Assembly (NCBI RefSeq): GCF_024181285.1 | Contig: NZ_CP051201.1 | Coordinates: 496,001 to 560,000, forward strand | Source of the DNA: Treponema sp. OMZ 790 | GTDB lineage: Bacteria; Spirochaetota; Spirochaetia; Treponematales; Treponemataceae | DNA length: 64,000 nt | Direction of reading: 5' to 3' | Shown: positions 57,370 to 64,000 of the stretch, one piece after another | How positions within the stretch are numbered: position 1 is the first letter of the stretch | Layout of the letters: the number at the start of each line of letters is the position of its first letter | Made by a program: the position numbers and the translations under genes | Notes under the pieces: generated by a model | Databases searched by the model: none | What the model was told of the DNA's origin: nothing | What the model saw: only the letters and a program-made list of their open reading frames with translations

Positions 57370-58974
57370 ATGAGTACTAAAAGAAAAATGCCTATCGGAG
57401 TTCAAAGTTTTGAAGTTCTACGAAAAGATTCTTTTGTTTATATAGATAAAACGGAATTTATTTGGAAATTGGTGAACGAAAGCCGTGTTCACTTTTTAAG
57501 CCGGCCGCGCCGTTTTGGGAAAAGCCTCTTGCTTTCTACCTTGAAAGCCTACTTCCTCGGGCAAAAAGAGCTGTTTAAAGGTTTGGCTATCGAAAAACTT
57601 GAGGAGTGCGAAAAAGACAAAAGAGAAATCTGGCAAAAGTATCCCGTTCTCTATTTGGATTTTAATCCCAAAAACTACGCCGACACTAGGGCCTTGAATG
57701 ATATTCTTAATGCCCACTTATCTGAATGGGAGGATGAATTTAAGATAGAAAAAACGGAGGAATCTCCTGACGGACGCTTTAGAAATCTTTTAAAACAGAT
57801 TTATGAAAAAACAGGCAAGCAGGCAGTTATCCTCATAGACGAATACGATAAGCCTCTTCTTCAAACTATGTGGAAAGATGAAGCCTTAAACGAAACCTAC
57901 CGCACAATTCTTAAAGGTTTTTTCGGAGTAATAAAAAGTGCAGACCAATATCTCCGCTTTGCTTTTTTGACAGGAGTTACAAAATTCAGTAAGGTCAGCA
58001 TATTCAGCGATTTAAATAATTTAAGGGACTTAAGCCTCTTGTCGGATTACTCTGCCATCTGCGGTATTTCCCAAGAAGAACTTGAAAAGGATTTTCAACC
58101 CGAAATTGAGGCCCTTGCCGAAAATAATGATTTGACCTATGAGGAAACCCTCGCAAAATTAAAACAAAGATATGACGGTTATAAATTTTCAGAAGACGGA
58201 AAAAATATGTACAATCCTTTTAGCTTGTTAAATGTTTTTGCCGACGGGAAAATGCGGGACTATTGGTTTTCAACAGGCACCCCGACCTTTTTGGTTGAGT
58301 ATCTTAAAAAAGCCTATTATAATATTCCCGACCTCGATGGAAATGTAAAAATGAACGAGGCAGGTTTAGAAACCTATAGGGCAGATGCAATCAACCCCCT
58401 GCCTATTTTGTTCCAATCGGGCTACTTAACAATCAAAGACTATAACGACTTTTCAAGACTTTTCCGCTTAGGTTTTCCTAATGATGAGGTGCGTTACGGT
58501 TTTTTGGATAATTTACTTCCGGCCTACACCCCGATACGAACCGATAAAACAGGGCTTTCTATTTGGGAATTTTACGAGCAAATAGAGGCCGGAGATGTAG
58601 ACGGCTTTATGGAAAAATTAAAGGGAATAATATCCGGTATCCCTTACGACAGCTTAACAGAAAAAGACCTGGCCTTGCGTGAGCAAAACTATCAGACCGC
58701 CGTCTATCTTGTCTTCGCCCTTATGAACCAGTTTGTGCATACTGAAGTCCGCTGTGCAACAGGGAGAGCTGACTGTGTTGTGGAATTCAGCGATAAGGTT
58801 TATATCTTTGAATTTAAACTCACCTCAAACGGAACGGCCGAAGATGCTATAAACCAAATAAAAGAAAAGGGCTACGCAGACAAGTACTCGGGGACAGGCA
58901 AGAAGGTAATAGCAATAGGTTCAAGCTTTGATGAAGATAAACGCACAATTAAAGACTGGCATGTTGAAAGGTAA
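57370..58974 (+). CDS. AAA-ATPase-like protein with C-terminal PD-(D/E)XK nuclease domain, paralogue 2
   Basis: 534 residues, near-twin of the protein at 40388. Walker A is SRPRRFGKSLLLSTLKAYFL, Walker B AVILIDEYDKPLLQTMW, then the shared FAFLTGVTKFSK and GTPTFLVEYLKKAYYNIPD. The nuclease motif RADCVVEFSDKVYIFEFKLT keeps D...ExK. The two differ mainly in residues ~95-140 (LNAHLSEWEDEFKIEKTEES here) and ~295-310. The function is unknown. ATG 57370 sits six bases after the -10 box; an ORF extension to 57316 runs back through the promoter and is not used. Downstream is the CsrA-consensus hairpin element. Confidence 0.85.
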   Translation: MSTKRKMPIGVQSFEVLRKDSFVYIDKTEFIWKLVNESRVHFLSRPRRFGKSLLLSTLKAYFLGQKELFKGLAIEKLEECEKDKREIWQKYPVLYLDFNPKNYADTRALNDILNAHLSEWEDEFKIEKTEESPDGRFRNLLKQIYEKTGKQAVILIDEYDKPLLQTMWKDEALNETYRTILKGFFGVIKSADQYLRFAFLTGVTKFSKVSIFSDLNNLRDLSLLSDYSAICGISQEELEKDFQPEIEALAENNDLTYEETLAKLKQRYDGYKFSEDGKNMYNPFSLLNVFADGKMRDYWFSTGTPTFLVEYLKKAYYNIPDLDGNVKMNEAGLETYRADAINPLPILFQSGYLTIKDYNDFSRLFRLGFPNDEVRYGFLDNLLPAYTPIRTDKTGLSIWEFYEQIEAGDVDGFMEKLKGIISGIPYDSLTEKDLALREQNYQTAVYLVFALMNQFVHTEVRCATGRADCVVEFSDKVYIFEFKLTSNGTAEDAINQIKEKGYADKYSGTGKKVIAIGSSFDEDKRTIKDWHVER

Positions 58975-59057
58975 AATAAACCGCAAAACCTTGAGCTTAC
59001 ACTCAACTTAATAAAGATAATTTGATGGGGTTTAGAATAATATTCTTAACTCATTTT

Positions 59058-59152
59058 CGGACATGGATGTCCGTGGTGGTATTCTCACGATGTTTTAGAC
59101 CTAAGTCTAAAACTCGAAACTCAAAACGGTACAAGGATGTACCGTTTTGAGT
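59058..59152 (+). repeat. Hairpin element with CsrA-consensus loops, copy 2
   Basis: Same plan as 47868-47959: CGGACA-TGGA-TGTCCG (59058-59073); GTTTTAGAC (59092-59100) with 59105-59113; and a perfect 15-bp stem 59119-59133 with 59138-59152 closing AGGA, apex GUACAAGGAUGUAC. It lies in the 3' region of the ATPase gene and may also terminate it, being followed by a T-rich run. Confidence 0.75.
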
Positions 59153-59155
59153 ATT

Positions 59156-59761
59156 TTATTTTATTCCGGAATTCTTAAAATGCTTTCCCAATATTTTTGA
59201 GCCTATAAGAACTCCTACAAAGCCCAAGGCAAAGGTTGCAATTAAGATGATGACTCCGAGGTATCCTGCACTTGCAGCAACGCTTTGTTCAACCTGAGCC
59301 TCATTCATCTGCATTCTTTCAAAGCAGAATTTTTTATAATGCTCTACAAAGAAAAGGATTGGGATAACGCCTCCTGAAGCACTTCCCAAACACATAAAGC
59401 CGCTTGCAACGGCTATCGTGTACTTGTTCTTATACTTCGAGGTATTGGCTGCAATGTCGCCCATCAAGGCTCCGATAAACATACCTATCAGCCAAGGAAG
59501 GTATCCCATTCCCAAAATCAAAACAACCATGATGAGCAAAAGCTGGCTGAGAGTAAAAACTCCGAATTTGGGAACCTTGATAGCCAAGAATAAATAAATT
59601 GTTCCGACTACAAGTCCCGAAATGGCCGGGGCAAAAGCATGTAAAAAAGGGTTTATTGCCGCAGTAACAAAACCTATGACCATAAAGACCGCAATATAAA
59701 CCACTGTCATTATTCCGATAAAAACAAAATCCTTTGTTTTAAATTTGTTTGACTTTTCCAT
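59156..59761 (-). CDS. ECF transporter substrate-binding (S) component, Trep_Strep family
   Basis: 201 residues with about six hydrophobic helices (KDFVFIGIMTVVYIAVFMVIG, FLHAFAPAISGLVVGTIYLF, LGMGYLPWLIGMFIGALMGD and others). This matches the Trep_Strep/MptE-type S component found in treponemes and streptococci. It would bind an unknown vitamin-like or small organic substrate and dock on the EcfT/EcfA module encoded just upstream in the same orientation. The start at 59761 follows GGAGG. It is separated from ecfA by a 152-base structured region that may regulate its expression separately. Confidence 0.88.
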   Translation of the reverse strand: MEKSNKFKTKDFVFIGIMTVVYIAVFMVIGFVTAAINPFLHAFAPAISGLVVGTIYLFLAIKVPKFGVFTLSQLLLIMVVLILGMGYLPWLIGMFIGALMGDIAANTSKYKNKYTIAVASGFMCLGSASGGVIPILFFVEHYKKFCFERMQMNEAQVEQSVAASAGYLGVIILIATFALGFVGVLIGSKILGKHFKNSGIK

Positions 59762-59784
59762 AAAGTCCTCCATCATTAATGAGG

Positions 59785-59914
59785 AAGCCTATAAAAACAT
59801 CAGTTTTTGTAGGCTTTCCTTAGATTTTTGCAATGTTTTTCATAAGTCTTTACAAGACTTATGAAAAACTTGTCGGGCACTTCTGAAAATCCGACAAGAT
59901 TTTTAGAAGTGCCC
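59785..59914 (-). promoter_or_regulatory. Structured intergenic region upstream of the S-component gene, with alternative helices
   Basis: On the minus strand, from 5' to 3': a 10-bp helix 59905-59914 with 59875-59884; an overlapping alternative CTTGTCGG/CCGACAAG helix (59891-59898 with 59869-59876); a 16-bp stem 59835-59850 with 59854-59869 (GTTTTTCATAAGTCTT type); and a 13-bp stem 59785-59797 with 59804-59816, CATCAG/CTGATG loop. The first two helices cannot form together. The third and fourth modules recur before the NIF3 gene. Confidence 0.65.
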
Positions 59915-61422
59915 TATAAATATGTAGAAAAAATACTTTCCAATTTTTTGTCGTGTTTCTCGAGCCTTGAATCTAAGGCTATTTTTTTATCTTTTAAAAG
60001 AATCAACCTGTTGCATATCTTCGAGATAAATTCAAAATCATGGGTTATTATAAGCACTGCAGAAGTCTCTGCTATCTCTTCGATAAGTTCTCCTACCCTG
60101 ATCATGTTTCCGTAGTCCAAGCCGCTTGTCGGTTCATCAAGAATTGTAAGCGGACAGCCTCTTACATAGGTGGCGGCAATTATAAGCCTTTGCTTTTGTC
60201 CCATCGAAAGAGAAAAGGGGTGCTCATCCTTGTAATCGTAAAGGTTGAGCTTCTTTAAGGCCTTCTCTATTTTTTCGTTTATGTTTTCAAGCTGCTTGTT
60301 TCCTATCAAAAGTTCCGAAAAAACATCGGCACCGAAAAGCTGATATTCAACATCTTGAAGAACAAAATTTGTACGGCTCACTCTTTCTTTTTCGTTTAGA
60401 ATTTTTTCTCCGAATTTAATGCAGCCCGAACTTTGGCGGTAAATACCCGATATGATTTTTGCGAGGGTTGTTTTTCCTGCTCCGTTTTTCCCGGTAAGGG
60501 CGGCAATGTCATTTTTGTAAAGGTTTAAGTTGATCGAGTTTAAAATCTCGGTTCCGTCCTTAAACGAAAACGAAATATCCGAAAGGCTGCATATTTTTTC
60601 GCCTTTCTTATCCGAGCTGAATTTATTCGGTATAAGGTCAACGGCATCCGCTTCATTTTCATTTGTAAAAAGATGCACACTTCTTAAACCTTTTAAATTT
60701 AAGTCTTCATTTTTAAGGGCTAAAAATTCTTCACGAGTGTATTCGTCTTGTATGTTTCCTTCATTTATATAGATAACTCTGTCAAAAAGATCTTTTAGAT
60801 AATGAAGACGGTGCTCCGCTATGATTATAGTAAAGCCTCTTTGTTTTAAAATTTTTAAAATATCTGCCAAAATTAGAATAGAGTTAAAATCCAGATTGGA
60901 TGAGGGCTCATCAAGAACTATAATCTTAGGTCTCAAGGTTAAAATTGAGGCAATAGCTATTTTTTGTTTTTGCCCGTTTGAAAGGTTTTCAAGTTTTTCG
61001 GTTAAGAGGTTTTCGATGTGTAAAATAGAACAAACCTCGGCAATCCTTTCTATTATTTCATCGCGGGAAAGCCCGTAGTTTTCGCAAGGAAAGCTGAGCT
61101 CCGAAATTACGTCATCGGTAAAAAACTGACTCTTGGGTGATTGAAAAACCGAGCCTATATCTTTTGAAATTTCATCTATGCTGAAATTCGAAACATCTTC
61201 TTCGTTTATAAAAACGGAACCTGAAAATTCTCCCTCGTAAAACCGCGGGATAAGGCCGTTAATACATTTTGTCAGCGTAGACTTTCCGCAGCCGCTTATG
61301 CCTGTAACAAGTAAGAATTCTCCCTTTTTGATATTAAGAGAAGTCTTTTTTAAATTTGCTCTTCCGTCTTTTGAGGATTCATATATAAAGGAAACATCTT
61401 TTAATTCTACTGCCTTATTCAT
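59914..61422 (-). CDS. ECF transporter ATPase, two fused ABC domains (EcfA1A2-like)
   Basis: 502 residues with two nucleotide-binding domains. Domain 1: Walker A GISGCGKSTLTK (~40), signature LSNGQKQKIAIAS, Walker B IIVLDEPSSNLDF, switch His in IIAEHRLHYL. Domain 2: GKNGAGKTTLAKIISG (~305), LSMGQKQRLIIAA, LTILDEPTSGLDYG and IITHDFEFI. Both sites look complete. It energises substrate uptake with EcfT and an S component. ATG is 11 bases after ecfT. Group-specific use with the Trep_Strep S component is inferred from the operon. Confidence 0.93.
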   Translation of the reverse strand: MNKAVELKDVSFIYESSKDGRANLKKTSLNIKKGEFLLVTGISGCGKSTLTKCINGLIPRFYEGEFSGSVFINEEDVSNFSIDEISKDIGSVFQSPKSQFFTDDVISELSFPCENYGLSRDEIIERIAEVCSILHIENLLTEKLENLSNGQKQKIAIASILTLRPKIIVLDEPSSNLDFNSILILADILKILKQRGFTIIIAEHRLHYLKDLFDRVIYINEGNIQDEYTREEFLALKNEDLNLKGLRSVHLFTNENEADAVDLIPNKFSSDKKGEKICSLSDISFSFKDGTEILNSINLNLYKNDIAALTGKNGAGKTTLAKIISGIYRQSSGCIKFGEKILNEKERVSRTNFVLQDVEYQLFGADVFSELLIGNKQLENINEKIEKALKKLNLYDYKDEHPFSLSMGQKQRLIIAATYVRGCPLTILDEPTSGLDYGNMIRVGELIEEIAETSAVLIITHDFEFISKICNRLILLKDKKIALDSRLEKHDKKLESIFSTYL

Positions 61423-61433
61423 TTTATATTCCT

Positions 61434-62273
61434 TTAAAAAAGCTTTATAAATACGGAATCGAAGTCGAAGATTATTGCAGCACCGACAACAAAAAGGGAG
61501 ATCAGGGTGAAGGCGTAATCTATTATTTCGAATTTTATTTTGAAAAGTTCGGCTGAAGTTTTTGGTGATTCGGCTCCCTTGACAAGGGCTGCAGCCGTCA
61601 TGTCATCCGCAAGAGATACGGCCCGAAAAAGAACAGGAACGAGAGCATACTCCAGACTTCTGATAGGATGAAAAAAAATACTTTTTGCTCCTAGCTCGAT
61701 ACCTCTCATTTTCATGCTGTTTGTGATTATGTTCATTTCTTTTTTTATTGTAGGTAAAAAACGCACAGCAACCGTAAAACCGAGCATTATGCCCTTAGGA
61801 AGCTTCATTTTATTTAAAGAACTTACGAGGCTCTTTGTATCTACCTTGTTAAAGATTACCGTTGCCGCCATAAGGAAGGGTAAAAATTTTTGCACACCCA
61901 TTGCGATGAGGGAAACGGAGTTAATCAAAAACTGTATAGGCAGATCGGGCAGGGCTCTTATCCCGAAAGGAAGAGCGAGCGCTAAAAAGAATATTAAGGT
62001 ATATTTTATTGCCTTTTTGTACATTTTAAAAAGGCAGACAATGCTCAAGGATACAAAAAAAATAAAAATATTTGCAGAAAGGGAAGAAGAAACCGTAGTT
62101 ATAAGTGAAAGCACAATGTTTAAAAATACTATTGTTCGGGGATCCAAGATAGTTCTTTTTTTTGAAGTGTAGGTTCTTATCTGCTCTGCAAGAACCGAAA
62201 TATCGTTTGAATTTTCCGTATAAAAAGCGTAGCCTTTTAGCTCCGAGTTTAAGTATACTATATTGTTAGACAT
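61434..62273 (-). CDS. ECF transporter transmembrane component EcfT
   Basis: 279 residues, CbiQ/EcfT family. The N-terminal hydrophobic helices (LDPRTIVFLNIVLSLITTVSS, FIFFVSLSIVCLFKMYKKAI) precede the coupling-helix region with the family's Ala-Arg-Gly-like motif, here SMKMRGIELG (~185), and RSLEYALVPVLFRAVSLADDMTAA. It anchors the ATPase to the S component. First gene of the operon. I start at ATG 62273: a promoter ends seven bases before it and no Shine-Dalgarno is present, while the longer form to 62309 begins in the -35 box. Confidence 0.88.
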   Translation of the reverse strand: MSNNIVYLNSELKGYAFYTENSNDISVLAEQIRTYTSKKRTILDPRTIVFLNIVLSLITTVSSSLSANIFIFFVSLSIVCLFKMYKKAIKYTLIFFLALALPFGIRALPDLPIQFLINSVSLIAMGVQKFLPFLMAATVIFNKVDTKSLVSSLNKMKLPKGIMLGFTVAVRFLPTIKKEMNIITNSMKMRGIELGAKSIFFHPIRSLEYALVPVLFRAVSLADDMTAAALVKGAESPKTSAELFKIKFEIIDYAFTLISLFVVGAAIIFDFDSVFIKLF

Positions 62274-62280
62274 AGGCGAC

Positions 62281-62309
62281 ATGCTACCCGAAAAGAAAAA
62301 TTTTGTCAA
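62281..62309 (-). promoter_or_regulatory. Promoter predicting leaderless ecfT mRNA
   Basis: Minus strand: TTGACA (62309-62304), 17-base spacer, TAGCAT (62286-62281), then seven bases to ATG 62273. The layout matches the clc promoter. Confidence 0.7.
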
Positions 62310-62429
62310 TGGATGAGGTAAGATATTTTTGTATTTTGATTTACGCCAAAGCTCTGGTAGTTTTTACGGATTTGTGTTAAATTTTACCTAACTGATTGTT
62401 TTCACTTTCCATAAAAGGAGATTAAAAGA

Positions 62430-62582
62430 ATGAAAAAAAATATTGTAAGTTTTTTGTTTATCATCATTACTGTTTTCGTTATTCATTGTGAAGAATTATC
62501 ATATATAAACTATGCAAATAATTACAATATTTCAGAGTATGATATTAAAAATATTCTAGGGACTTATATGGAAAAAAATTAA
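62430..62582 (+). CDS. Small exported or lipid-anchored peptide, 50 residues
   Basis: MKKNIVSFLFIIITVFVIHC followed by EELSYINYANNYNISEYDI. The N terminus has the charge and hydrophobic core of a lipoprotein signal with VFVIHC (Cys20), leaving a 30-residue mature part. AAGGAG lies about 9 bases before the ATG. AT-rich, unlike the preceding operon. Unrecognised; it could be a truncated lipoprotein or a small exported peptide. Confidence 0.6.
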   Translation: MKKNIVSFLFIIITVFVIHCEELSYINYANNYNISEYDIKNILGTYMEKN

Positions 62583-62599
62583 TATGGAGATTGTGTGAT

Positions 62600-62987
62600 A
62601 TGGCTGCTTCAATTTTAATATTATGCGCTTTTTTGAGTATTTTTTTTATTTATATCATGTTTTATATTATCTATATTTATAGGTTTTTATCAAAAAAGAA
62701 TACCCGGATTAGATTATAATTCTCTTGTAGAAACTGCTTTTTTAGAAGGACATTATTACGGTAAATATTGGAATCATAAAAATAATGAGGGGAATTGGAC
62801 ATGGGTAATGCCTGATTCATATATTAAGAAAAAGGCATTGGAATTTAGGGATGATGATACAGAGAAAATAATAAAATACAGAAAAAAACTTGTCAAGACT
62901 ATAAAAATTAGAACTGTATTATTTGTAATTATAGGTTTTATATATGCCATTGTTTTTTTTATTTCGTTATTTGTTGACTCAAAATAA
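62600..62987 (+). pseudogene. Small membrane protein gene, frameshifted at a T8 run
   Basis: ATG 62600 begins a hydrophobic N terminus (MAASILILCAFLSIF). With eight Ts at 62640-62647 the frame ends at a TAA after ~40 codons. Removing one T joins it to a long second frame: FIGFYQKRIPGLDYNSL, then YWNHKNNEGNWTWVMPDSY and a C-terminal helix (TVLFVIIGFIYAIVFFISLF), ending at 62987. The joined protein would have ~128 residues, two hydrophobic segments and a soluble middle. It is a disrupted gene, a phase-variable one, or a sequencing error. GGAG lies 12 bases before the ATG. No family recognised. Confidence 0.6.
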
Positions 62988-63115
62988 AAGATTTTTATAT
63001 GTTATTGGTACAAATATAAAAAAGATTAACATTATGAACTCAAAACCTTGTCTTGAGTACCGATACTTGTTTACTGTTATGTTTTGTGTAATAATAAAAG
63101 CTAGGATTATATTAA

Positions 63116-63624
63116 ATGAAATTTAATACGAAAATTGAATATTGTTTAGTAGAATTTAAGATGTCTAATCAAACATGTTATTGTTTATGGTTTTCTGATA
63201 ATCGTGATGCGTTTTTGATTGATGAAAATGACAAACTAATTATGTTTTATTGTGAAGATGACATGAGAGCGTTTTGTAAAATTCATAGTTTATATATTCA
63301 GATGGAGGCTGCTGTATTGTATGATATTGATGCATTTATGGAAAAATATGTCTGAATGACATAGATTGCAATCTTATTTTGCGTTTTTGGAATATTGCAT
63401 CTGACATGGCGTATACATTGAAAGAATTGTTTATAGGTGATGATGATGGTGTGGATTGTGTAATATTGGATGTATATAATAAACTGTTTTACGGAACAAA
63501 TCCGCCGGCTCTGAAAAAAGACTCTCAGGAAGTATATATTCCTAAATGGACAAAAGAAGAAAGTCTTATTATAAATAATGTAATGGATGATGCGGTTAGA
63601 ATATTTTATAAATATTTAAAATAA
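63116..63624 (+). pseudogene. Acidic small protein gene, frameshifted near 63345
   Basis: The first frame (63116-63355, 79 residues) reads MKFNTKIEYCLVEFKMSNQT and FSDNRDAFLIDENDKLIMFY, and stops at TGA. The second frame, open to 63624, continues DIDCNLILRFWNIASDMAYT and ELFIGDDDGVDCVILDVYNK. Adding one A to the AAAAA at ~63341 would fuse them into about 169 residues. Acidic, AT-rich and of immunity-protein size, but I do not recognise the family. No good ribosome-binding site precedes 63116. Confidence 0.6.
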
Positions 63625-63653
63625 ATATTTAAAATAAATATTGGAGGTGTATG

Positions 63654-63734
63654 ATGACACATGTATTTTTATTATCATATGAGATACCTAATGATATAAA
63701 AATATGGAGGGAAAATAAATGTCAAGCCACATAG
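63654..63734 (+). CDS. Possible 26-residue ORF
   Basis: MTHVFLLSYEIPNDIKIWRE then NKCQAT, with TTGGAGG eight bases before the ATG. It overlaps the next gene by 16 bases. Either a remnant or a translational leader for the next gene; support is limited to the ribosome-binding site. Confidence 0.3.
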   Translation: MTHVFLLSYEIPNDIKIWRENKCQAT

Positions 63735-64000
63735 ATAATTTTTTTACAATTTTGTCGTTCTTGCCCGGACTTTATTGGGTGATATTGTATATTCTTTTAT
63801 TGTTATATGTAATTGCCTCATGGTTAGGAAGATTGAACAAAAAAATAAAAAATATTGTATTTGATAGTCCGGCAGTTGATACATGGTTCCATATTTTTAG
63901 GTATACAATACTGCCTTCAATAATATTAATTATTTTTACGATAATTTTAGTTAAAAGGATATATTATGGTAATATGGACTATCATTATGGTTCTATAAAA
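63719..64000 (+). CDS. Membrane protein of unknown function (3' end outside window)
   Basis: ATG 63719 follows TGGAGGG by about 8 bases, and the frame is open to the window edge (94 codons). Two hydrophobic segments are visible (LPGLYWVILYILLLLYVIAS; ILPSIILIIFTIILVK) with a basic loop RLNKKIKN between. AT-rich like its neighbours. No family recognised from the visible part. Confidence 0.65.
   Translation, partial: MSSHIDNFFTILSFLPGLYWVILYILLLLYVIASWLGRLNKKIKNIVFDSPAVDTWFHIFRYTILPSIILIIFTIILVKRIYYGNMDYHYGSIK

Noticed and set aside
59861..60115. Plus-strand 84-residue ORF
   Set aside because: It is antisense to the end of ecfA and the structured leader and has no start signal.
1..64000. tRNA or rRNA genes and insertion sequences
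   Set aside because: I saw no rRNA-like sequence, no convincing tRNA cloverleaf and no intact transposase with terminal inverted repeats; the Rpn-type 'putative transposase' label does not imply an insertion sequence.

Overview
The window looks like chromosome from an oral treponeme, most likely Treponema denticola or a very close relative. Supporting signs are methionine gamma-lyase next to a one-chain pyruvate:ferredoxin oxidoreductase, a Trep_Strep-type ECF substrate component, T_den-type (Rpn) nuclease genes, a BspA-like leucine-rich lipoprotein, a UGA-decoded selenoprotein, moderate-to-low G+C and many short perfect-hairpin intergenic repeats. Species assignment is inference; no database was searched.

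Layout. 1-6.4 kb: end of a galactose/methylgalactoside permease gene (mglC), an arsenite-methyltransferase-like selenoprotein, a HicB fragment, galactokinase, an ATP-grasp enzyme and a NIF3 protein. 6.5-14.2 kb: a lipoprotein switched off by a G11 tract, two divergent Na+/H+ antiporters of different families, an EamA transporter, a MORN-repeat membrane protein and megL. 14.2-29.8 kb: racemase-like gene, nifJ, RluA-type pseudouridine synthase, kbl, dCMP deaminase, thrC, a pyrimidine phosphorylase-recJ-M23 peptidase run, a lipoprotein and a ParB-domain protein. 29.8-40.3 kb: acyl-CoA synthetase, a CpXC/beta-propeller/solute-binding lipoprotein operon, a DUF4015-type protein, a PAP2 phosphatase and mnmE. 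40.4-48 kb is accessory: an AAA-ATPase/PD-(D/E)XK protein, ClC channel, DUF3784 protein, broken rpn gene, LRR lipoprotein, a heptanucleotide minisatellite and a full rpn gene followed by a free-standing duplicate of its C-terminal (RpnS-like) part. 48-57.3 kb: a large iron-sulfur/FAD oxidoreductase with hypA and hypB, a lipoprotein, a membrane zinc peptidase, a chemoreceptor, an RNA methyltransferase and a GNAT acetyltransferase. 57.3-62.3 kb: a second ATPase/nuclease paralogue and a complete ECF transporter operon. 62.4-64 kb: AT-rich small genes, two of them frameshifted, running off the window.

How genes fit together. Metabolic genes suggest amino-acid and sugar fermentation: galactose uptake and phosphorylation, methionine/cysteine cleavage, pyruvate oxidation to acetyl-CoA with ferredoxin reduction, threonine/glycine interconversion and sodium-linked antiport. 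The oxidoreductase with HypA/HypB points to a nickel enzyme encoded elsewhere.

The regulatory layer is the most unusual part. Many genes have clear sigma70-like promoters with 17-base spacers. Several of these sit 6-7 bases before an ATG that lacks a Shine-Dalgarno sequence, which predicts leaderless mRNAs. Two unrelated genes share a 152-base leader of four hairpins whose stems differ by paired changes. Other repeats carry hairpin loops that match the CsrA-binding consensus.
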